Positions 6,570 through 10,184 of a stretch of DNA of 10,184 bases are shown here, piece by piece; position 1 is the first letter of the stretch; each line of letters starts with the position of its first letter. Under the pieces are notes generated by a model. That model worked only from the letters and a program-made list of their open reading frames with translations. It was not told the DNA's origin and searched no databases. The DNA is taken from the NCBI GenBank assembly GCA_944385305.1, contig CALWWS010000047.1, positions 1 through 10,184 on the forward strand, given 5' to 3'. Source of the stretch: an uncultured Oscillospiraceae bacterium. Its GTDB lineage: Bacteria; Bacillota; Clostridia; Oscillospirales; Oscillospiraceae. The translations under genes and the position numbers were made by a program.

Positions 6570-7670
6570 ATGCAGGTGTCCGTCAATGAGATCATCGTAT
6601 ACCTCATGGTCATCTTTATGGCCCTGGGTGCGCTGGATCGGATTCTGGGCAACCGGTTCGGCCTGGGGGAGAAGTTTGAGGAGGGCATCCTGGCCATGGG
6701 CAGCCTGGCGCTGTCCATGGTGGGGATCATCTGCCTGGCGCCGGTGCTGGCCGACCTGCTCAGCCCGGTGGTGGTGCCCGTCTACCGCGCCCTGGGGGCC
6801 GACCCGGCCATGTTCGCCGGCACTATTCTGGCCAACGACATGGGGGGCGCTCCCCTGGCCCAGGAGCTGGCCCTCACCAAAGAGGCCGGACAGTTCGGCG
6901 GGCTCATCGTGGGGGCCATGCTGGGGCCCACCATCGTCTTTACCATCCCGGTGGGCCTGGGCATTATCAAGGCGGAGGACCGGCCCTACCTGGCCACCGG
7001 CGTGCTGGCCGGGGTGGTGACCATCCCGGTGGGCTCCTTTGTGGGCGGGCTGGCGGCGGGCTTCCCGGTGGGGATGGTGGTGCGCAACCTGATCCCCATT
7101 TTGATCATCGCCGTGCTCATCGCCCTGGGCCTGCGCTTTATCCCGGCGGGCATGGTGAAGGGCTTTCAGGTCTTCGGAAAGATTATCGTCATCATCATCA
7201 CCGTGGGCCTGGCCGCCGCCATCATCCAGCGGCTTACCCCCCTCACCCTCATCCCCGGCCTCAACCCCATTGAGGAGGGGATCGCCATCGTGGGGGACAT
7301 CGCCATCGTGCTGGCGGGGGCCTTCCCCCTGGTGTACGTCATCACCAGGGTGTTTAAAAAGCCCCTGATGAAGCTGGGCCGCCTGCTGGGGATGAACGAC
7401 GTGGCGGCGGCGGGGATGGTGGCCACCCTGGCCAACAACATCCCCATGTTCGGCATGATGGCCGACATGGACCGGCGGGGCAAGGTGATCAACGTGGCCT
7501 TTGCCGTGTCCGCCGCCTTTGTGTTCGGGGATCACCTGGGCTTCACCGCCGGGTTTGACTCCACCATGATCGCCCCCATGATTGTGGGCAAGCTGGTGGG
7601 GGGAATTACCGCCGTGGCGGTGGCCTGGTTTTTGACCCGCAAGTATGGAGAGGAGGGCGCGCATGAATAG
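6570..7670 (+). CDS. eutH: Ethanolamine transporter EutH
   Basis: EutH is the inner-membrane ethanolamine permease, important when external ethanolamine or pH is low. The ATG at 6570 follows AAGGAAAGGGG. The 366-residue product is highly hydrophobic, with about ten membrane segments, clearest at residues 7-27, 41-65, 107-133, 140-165, 172-191, 203-221, 238-260, 306-328 and 335-356. Family motifs include FAGTILANDMGGAPLAQEL (82-100), IVGAMLGPTIVFTIPVGLGI (113-132), ATLANNIPMFGMMADMD (285-301) and VFGDHLGFTAGFD (318-330). The paired ND and NN polar positions within membrane-adjacent stretches are typical. Length matches the shorter Gram-positive EutH proteins (enteric about 408). The gene overlaps the start of eutQ by 8 nt. 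Confidence 0.95.
   Translation: MQVSVNEIIVYLMVIFMALGALDRILGNRFGLGEKFEEGILAMGSLALSMVGIICLAPVLADLLSPVVVPVYRALGADPAMFAGTILANDMGGAPLAQELALTKEAGQFGGLIVGAMLGPTIVFTIPVGLGIIKAEDRPYLATGVLAGVVTIPVGSFVGGLAAGFPVGMVVRNLIPILIIAVLIALGLRFIPAGMVKGFQVFGKIIVIIITVGLAAAIIQRLTPLTLIPGLNPIEEGIAIVGDIAIVLAGAFPLVYVITRVFKKPLMKLGRLLGMNDVAAAGMVATLANNIPMFGMMADMDRRGKVINVAFAVSAAFVFGDHLGFTAGFDSTMIAPMIVGKLVGGITAVAVAWFLTRKYGEEGAHE
7651..7657 (+). promoter_or_regulatory. Ribosome binding site fixing the eutQ start
   Basis: AGGAGGG lies 5 nt before ATG 7663. An in-frame ATG at 7645 has no comparable site in front of it and would place this strong site inside the coding region, so 7663 is the better start. Confidence 0.75.
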
Positions 7671-8097
7671 ACAGGAGCTGGAGGAAATCGTCCGCCAGGT
7701 GCTGGAGCAGCACCTGGGCCGTGGCGGGAGCCACGGGGTGCGGGCCCTGAGCGTCCCCTCCCTCCGGGTGGGGGAGAAGCACCGTCTGGACACGGGCAAC
7801 CCCGCCCACCGGGTGTACACCCGGGACCTCTTTACCTTGCAGGAGAGCCCCAGGCTGGGGGCGGGGATCATGGAGATGACCGACACCGCCTTCCCCTGGC
7901 GGCTGGACTACGACGAGATGGACTATGTGATAAGCGGCCGGCTGGACATCCTCATCGGCGGCGAGCGGGTGTCCGCCGGGCCGGGGGAGCTCATCTATAT
8001 CCCCAGGGGGAGCGAGATCCAGTTCTCCGTCATCGGCCACGCCCGCTTTCTCTACTTTGTCTATCCCGCCGACTGGCAGAACCAGAAGCAGGGATAG
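7663..8097 (+). CDS. eutQ: EutQ, short cupin-domain form
   Basis: EutQ is a cupin-fold protein of eut operons. Salmonella EutQ has been reported to have acetate kinase activity, which would turn PduL-made acetyl phosphate into acetate and ATP. From ATG 7663 the product is 144 aa, much shorter than enteric EutQ (about 230), so most of the enteric N-terminal region is absent. The cupin part is clear: GAGIMEMTDTAFPWRLDYDE (67-86), MDYVISGRLDILIGG (87-101), GPGELIYIPRGSEIQFS (107-122) and ARFLYFVYPADWQ (127-139). Residues 1-18 (MNRQELEEIVRQVLEQHL) form an amphipathic helix nearly matching the encapsulation peptide of enteric EutC, followed by a Gly/Ser linker. This suggests that the protein is compartment cargo (inference). 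It is the last eut gene in the run. Confidence 0.92.
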   Translation: MNRQELEEIVRQVLEQHLGRGGSHGVRALSVPSLRVGEKHRLDTGNPAHRVYTRDLFTLQESPRLGAGIMEMTDTAFPWRLDYDEMDYVISGRLDILIGGERVSAGPGELIYIPRGSEIQFSVIGHARFLYFVYPADWQNQKQG

Positions 8098-8121
8098 CCC
8101 CGTCCCCGCCTCCCTCCTCTC

Positions 8122-8144
8122 CCCGGCGCGTTGCGCGCCCCGGG
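8122..8144. repeat. Inverted repeat (GC hairpin) downstream of eutQ
   Basis: GGCGCG-TTG-CGCGCC (8125-8139) is a perfect 6-bp inverted repeat with a 3-nt loop. It extends by CCC (8122-8124) with GGG (8142-8144) across a 2-nt bulge. No T-run follows on either strand, so it is not a classical intrinsic terminator. It overlaps the proposed -35 box at 8131, so it could be an operator or merely a pause/3'-end structure. Confidence 0.4.
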
Positions 8145-8160
8145 CAAGCCGTGGTACAAT
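8131..8160 (+). promoter_or_regulatory. Putative sigma-A promoter for the 8185-8754 gene
   Basis: TTGCGC (8131-8136) and TACAAT (8155-8160) are separated by 18 nt, and TGG immediately before TACAAT makes an extended -10 (TGnTACAAT). The expected transcript start near 8167 gives a short leader just before the AAGGAGG site at 8173-8179. This is one of the few AT-bearing spots in the region and lies in the longest non-coding gap (8098-8184). Assignment is by consensus match only. Confidence 0.55.
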
Positions 8161-8184
8161 GGCGGAAAGAGGAAGGAGGAGGGG

Positions 8185-8754
8185 ATGTACATGTATGAGG
8201 ACGGAAGAAGCCGCCGGGTGATCTTCCTGGCCCACTGCGCCCTCAACCAAAACGCCATCTCGGACGGCACCGCCGTCGCCCCCGCCCTGCTGGAGGAGGC
8301 GCTGGAGGCAATCCGCCGGGCGGGGGACGTGGGGATCGTGCAGATGCCCTGCCCCGAGCTGCTCTGCCTGGGCCTGGATCGGGGGGACCCGCTGGGGGCG
8401 GAGCGGCCGGTGACGGAGGAGAACACCCGCATCCGGGCCGCCCTGGGTGCGGAGGGGCCCCGGCAGAGGCTGGAGGAGCTGGCGGAGCAGGTTGCCTGCC
8501 AGATCCGCCAGTACCAGGACAGCGGCTTTCAGGTGCTGGGCATTGTGGGGATGAACCGCTCCCCCAGCTGCGGGGTGGACACCACCTCGGACGGGGGGCG
8601 GGAGGTGGCCGGACAGGGCCTGTTTGTGGGGCGCATTGCCGCCCTGCTGGCCAAGGAGGGGAGAAGCGTCCCCCTGCTGGGCCTGCGGGGGGAGGAGGAG
8701 ACCGCCCTGGCGGCCCTGGCGGCGCTGTGCCGGGGGGAGCGCCCCCGGCCCTGA
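8185..8754 (+). CDS. TudS/DUF523-like cysteine protein, function unassigned
   Basis: The 189-residue product starts at ATG 8185, with AAGGAGG 5 nt upstream (ATG 8191 is an alternative). It resembles the DUF523 / 2-thiouracil desulfurase-like group: IFLAHCALNQNA near the N-terminus (Cys18), VQMPCPELLCLGLDR (Cys56, Cys61) and VLGIVGMNRSPSCGVDTT (Cys129). In TudS-type proteins three conserved cysteines of this kind hold a [4Fe-4S] cluster, and the SPSCG loop is the most diagnostic element. Residues 74-110 are a charged helical region, and the C-terminal part (ALLAKEGRSVPLLGLRGEE, 153-171) is a helix-strand unit. No signal peptide or membrane span is seen. Its own promoter suggests a transcript separate from the eut run. 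Desulfurase activity is only a possibility from family resemblance; the substrate is unknown. Confidence 0.82.
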   Translation: MYMYEDGRSRRVIFLAHCALNQNAISDGTAVAPALLEEALEAIRRAGDVGIVQMPCPELLCLGLDRGDPLGAERPVTEENTRIRAALGAEGPRQRLEELAEQVACQIRQYQDSGFQVLGIVGMNRSPSCGVDTTSDGGREVAGQGLFVGRIAALLAKEGRSVPLLGLRGEEETALAALAALCRGERPRP

Positions 8755-8815
8755 GGCGCATACCGGCGGACGGGCCCGCATATACATTCCACATACTACC
8801 AAATACGGAGTGTGG

Positions 8816-9433
8816 ATGGATATGCAAACAGGATGGAACGAGAATCAGGCGGTGCTGCGGGGGACGGTGGCCGCCGCGCCGGTCCCCTCCCACGAGAACC
8901 ACGGGGTGCCCTACTACATATTTCCCCTGTGCGTGCTGCGGCTGTCCGGCTGGGAGGACAGGGTGAACGTCATTGCCGCCAAACCCCTGCTGGAGCAGTG
9001 CCCCCTCTCCCCCGGCATGGAGGTGGAGGTGCAGGGGCAGGTGCGCTCCTTCAACAACAAGAGCGGCCAGGGCAGCCGCCTGGTGATCACCCTCTTTGCC
9101 CAGGGCCTCCGCCCGGCCCAGGGGGAGGAGCACGAGAACAGCCTGCAGCTGGCGGGGGTGCTGTGCAAGCCCCCGGTGCTGCGGCGCACCCCCCTGGGGC
9201 GGGAGATCTGCGATCTGATGCTGGCGGTGAACCGCCGGTACGGCCGGGCGGACTACCTGCCCTGTATCGCCTGGGGGGCGCTGGCCCAGCGGTGCGGCGC
9301 ACTGGGGGTGGGGGACGGCATGCGCATCGGGGGCAGGCTGCAAAGCCGCCCCTACACCAAGGTGGAGCAGGGGGTGCCCCGGGAGCGCACCGCCTATGAG
9401 ATCTCGGTGATGAAAATGGAATTGGTGGAATAA
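8816..9433 (+). CDS. Tandem OB-fold, single-stranded DNA-binding-like protein
   Basis: From ATG 8816 (GGAG site at 8807-8810; ATG 8822 also possible) the product is 205 aa. It appears to hold two OB-fold units. The first, residues 11-98, has QAVLRGTVAAAPVPSHENHG, YYIFPLCVLRLSGWEDRVNV, SPGMEVEVQGQVRSFN and SRLVITLFAQGL. The second, residues 108-204, has NSLQLAGVLCKPPVLRRTPL, REICDLMLAVNRRYGRADYL, PCIAWGALAQRCGALGVGDG and MRIGGRLQSRPYTK, closely following the SSB (PF00436) strand order. It ends KMELVE, without the acidic DDDIPF-type tail that recruits partner proteins in housekeeping SSB, so it is more likely an accessory SSB-like protein. It sits 61 nt downstream of the TudS-like gene and ends directly at the bidirectional terminator. 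Nucleic acid binding is inferred from fold; its role is unknown. Confidence 0.82.
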   Translation: MDMQTGWNENQAVLRGTVAAAPVPSHENHGVPYYIFPLCVLRLSGWEDRVNVIAAKPLLEQCPLSPGMEVEVQGQVRSFNNKSGQGSRLVITLFAQGLRPAQGEEHENSLQLAGVLCKPPVLRRTPLGREICDLMLAVNRRYGRADYLPCIAWGALAQRCGALGVGDGMRIGGRLQSRPYTKVEQGVPRERTAYEISVMKMELVE

Positions 9434-9480
9434 AAAAAGCTGTGGGCGCCGCAGACGCGGCGCCCACAAGTTTTATTTTT
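9431..9480. terminator. Bidirectional intrinsic terminator between convergent genes
   Basis: A perfect 12-bp inverted repeat (left arm 9441-9452, right arm 9457-9468) with an AGAC loop is flanked by TTTTATTTTT on the plus strand (9471-9480) and by seven A at 9432-9438, which read as a T-run on the minus strand. It can therefore end transcripts from both the SSB-like gene (plus) and the fumarase pair (minus). The fumarase beta stop codon (9473-9475) lies inside the plus-strand T-run. Confidence 0.93.
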
Positions 9481-10048
9481 GGGATTCCCGGGCGGCCCGC
9501 TGGGCCAGATAGGCGGCCCGGCCGGTCTCGTAGAGGTTGGCCCCTGTGCTGTCAATGACCACCGTGAGGGGGAGGTTTTCCACCTCCAGGCGGCGGATGG
9601 CCTCGGCGCCCAGATCCTCATAGCACACCAGCTGGGAGGACTTCACGCACTTGGCCAGCAGGGCTCCCGCCCCGCCGATGGCGCCGAAGTACACCGCCCC
9701 TGCCTTCACCATGGCGTCAATGACCTCTTGGCTGCGCTTGCCCTTGCCGATCATGCCCAGCTGGCCCAGGGCCAGCAGGGTGGGGGAGTAGGCGTCCATG
9801 CGGTAGCTGGTGGTGGGGCCCGCCGAGCCGATGGGCTGCCCCGGCCGGGCGGGAGAGGGGCCCACGAAGTAGATGACCGATCCCTCAATGGGGAAGGGCA
9901 GGGGCTTGCCCTCCGCCACCAGGGCGCACAGCCGCTTGTGGGCGGCGTCCCGGGCGGTGTAGACGGTGCCGGAGAGAAGTACGCTCTCCCCGGCGCGCAG
10001 GCTCCGGGCCTGGTCGGGTGTGAGCGGGGCGGTAATCGATCTGGCCAT
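9473..10048 (-). CDS. Class I (Fe-S) fumarate hydratase, beta subunit
   Basis: This is the C-terminal-type subunit of two-subunit, oxygen-sensitive Fe-S hydro-lyases that interconvert fumarate and malate (or dehydrate tartrate). The 191-residue product starts at ATG 10048 behind a GGAGGTG site. It shows the family blocks SGTVYTARDAAHKRL (26-40), YFVGPSPARPGQPIGSAGPT (60-79), TTSYRMDAYSP (79-89), GMIGKGKRSQEV (98-109), VYFGAIGGAGALLAKCV (119-135), YEDLGAEAIRRLEVENLP (143-160) and VVIDSTGANLYE (163-174). Together with the alpha subunit just upstream it forms a fumarase pair. L(+)-tartrate dehydratase (ttdB) is a close relative and cannot be excluded from sequence reading alone, but clostridia most often carry this arrangement as fumarase. 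The gene is convergent with the eut side and ends in the shared terminator. Confidence 0.92.
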   Translation of the reverse strand: MARSITAPLTPDQARSLRAGESVLLSGTVYTARDAAHKRLCALVAEGKPLPFPIEGSVIYFVGPSPARPGQPIGSAGPTTSYRMDAYSPTLLALGQLGMIGKGKRSQEVIDAMVKAGAVYFGAIGGAGALLAKCVKSSQLVCYEDLGAEAIRRLEVENLPLTVVIDSTGANLYETGRAAYLAQRAARESQK

Positions 10049-10049
10049 G

Positions 10050-10184
10050 TCAGATCACCTCCGTCATGTGCCGCGGGACGTGGCAGTTGATGTTCACCGC
10101 GCAGGGCAGCCCGGCAATGTGAGTGGGCAGGGTCTCGATGTGTACCGCCAGGGCGGTGGTGCGCCCGCCGAAGCCCTGGGGGCC
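10050..10184 (-). CDS. Class I fumarate hydratase, alpha subunit (C-terminal fragment at window edge)
   Basis: Reading the minus strand from the window end gives 44 complete codons and a TGA stop at 10052-10050, one base before the beta-subunit ATG. The residues GPQGFGGRTTALAVHIETLP, THIAGLPCAVNINCH and VPRHMTEVI match the conserved C-terminus of the alpha subunit of class I fumarase/tartrate dehydratase, which carries the [4Fe-4S] active-site cluster. The start and most of the gene lie beyond the window. Its last codons contain the ribosome site of the beta subunit. Confidence 0.9.
   Translation of the reverse strand, partial: GPQGFGGRTTALAVHIETLPTHIAGLPCAVNINCHVPRHMTEVI
10056..10062 (-). 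promoter_or_regulatory. Ribosome binding site for the fumarase beta subunit
   Basis: The minus strand reads GGAGGTG here, 7 nt before ATG 10048, inside the final codons of the alpha subunit. Together with the 1-nt gap between the genes it suggests coupled translation of the two subunits. Confidence 0.75.

Noticed and set aside
6088..7020. A plus-strand 310-codon frame across the 90-codon gene, eutN and eutH
   Set aside because: It is Trp/Arg/Pro-rich with no motif and is out of frame with three genes that fit the operon.
7645..7662. Upstream ATG for eutQ, adding six residues
   Set aside because: The AGGAGGG site at 7651-7657 fits ATG 7663, and the shorter product begins with a clean MNRQELEE helix.
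6111..7886. A minus-strand open frame of about 590 codons opposite eutN, eutH and eutQ
   Set aside because: It is opposite EutH and EutQ, whose family motifs are unambiguous; the His/Gly-rich translation is typical of antisense of GC-biased codons.
8122..8144. Intrinsic terminator for the eut operon
   Set aside because: A stable GC hairpin is present but no T-run follows on the plus strand, so it is recorded only as an inverted repeat.
8131..8184. TTG 8131 as an upstream start for the TudS-like protein
   Set aside because: This segment contains the promoter-like boxes and lacks a ribosome site; AAGGAGG points to ATG 8185.
8776..8806. AT-rich patch with TATACA (8781-8786) as a promoter for the SSB-like gene
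   Set aside because: No acceptable -35 box is found 16-19 nt upstream; one hexamer alone is not enough evidence.
8624..8815. A longer N-terminus for the SSB-like protein reaching into the TudS-like gene
   Set aside because: The extra residues are Trp/Pro/Arg-rich out-of-frame readings of the upstream gene; homology begins after ATG 8816.

Overview
The window is most of an ethanolamine-utilization (eut) bacterial microcompartment (BMC) operon, followed by two single genes and a convergent fumarase pair. Base composition is very GC-rich, with G or C at almost every third codon position. Shine-Dalgarno sites are strong (AGGAGG type) and genes are packed with 1-15 nt gaps or short overlaps. The gene set is the Gram-positive (Firmicutes) eut type: eutL, eutE, a BMC-H shell gene, eutT, pduL, eutN, eutH and a short eutQ in one run. 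This suggests a GC-rich gut clostridium of the Oscillospiraceae (Flavonifractor/Intestinimonas-like). The genus is inference; no rRNA is present.

Layout, plus strand 1-8097: eutB (5' end missing), eutC, eutL, eutE, an extended BMC-H shell gene (eutM-like), eutT, pduL-type phosphotransacylase, a 90-codon unknown, eutN, eutH and eutQ. No terminator or promoter is evident inside this run, so it reads as one transcript that starts upstream of the window. The usual neighbours eutS, eutP, eutG, eutVW and eutA are not in view. Next come a promoter-like site, a TudS/DUF523-like cysteine protein (8185-8754), and a tandem OB-fold SSB-like protein (8816-9433). A bidirectional terminator (9431-9480) separates them from the minus-strand class I fumarase pair (beta subunit complete, alpha subunit only its C-terminus).

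How the genes work together: EutH imports ethanolamine. EutBC splits it to acetaldehyde and ammonia using adenosylcobalamin supplied by EutT. EutE oxidises acetaldehyde to acetyl-CoA, PduL converts this to acetyl phosphate and recycles CoA, and EutQ is a candidate for the acetate/ATP step. The BMC-H, EutL (BMC-T) and EutN (BMC-P) proteins supply the three shell tile classes.

The most interesting part is the shell gene at 4067-4732. A normal 97-residue EutM domain is preceded in frame by a 124-residue charged, Pro/Gly-rich extension. Each of the two starts has its own strong ribosome site, which predicts a long and a short shell protein from one gene. The extension begins with a helix like those that target cargo to microcompartments. 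Similar helices lie at the N-termini of EutC and EutQ and possibly PduL, and at the C-terminus of EutE. The 90-codon protein between pduL and eutN is a second candidate for an undescribed compartment component. No intergenic stretch exceeds 90 bases.
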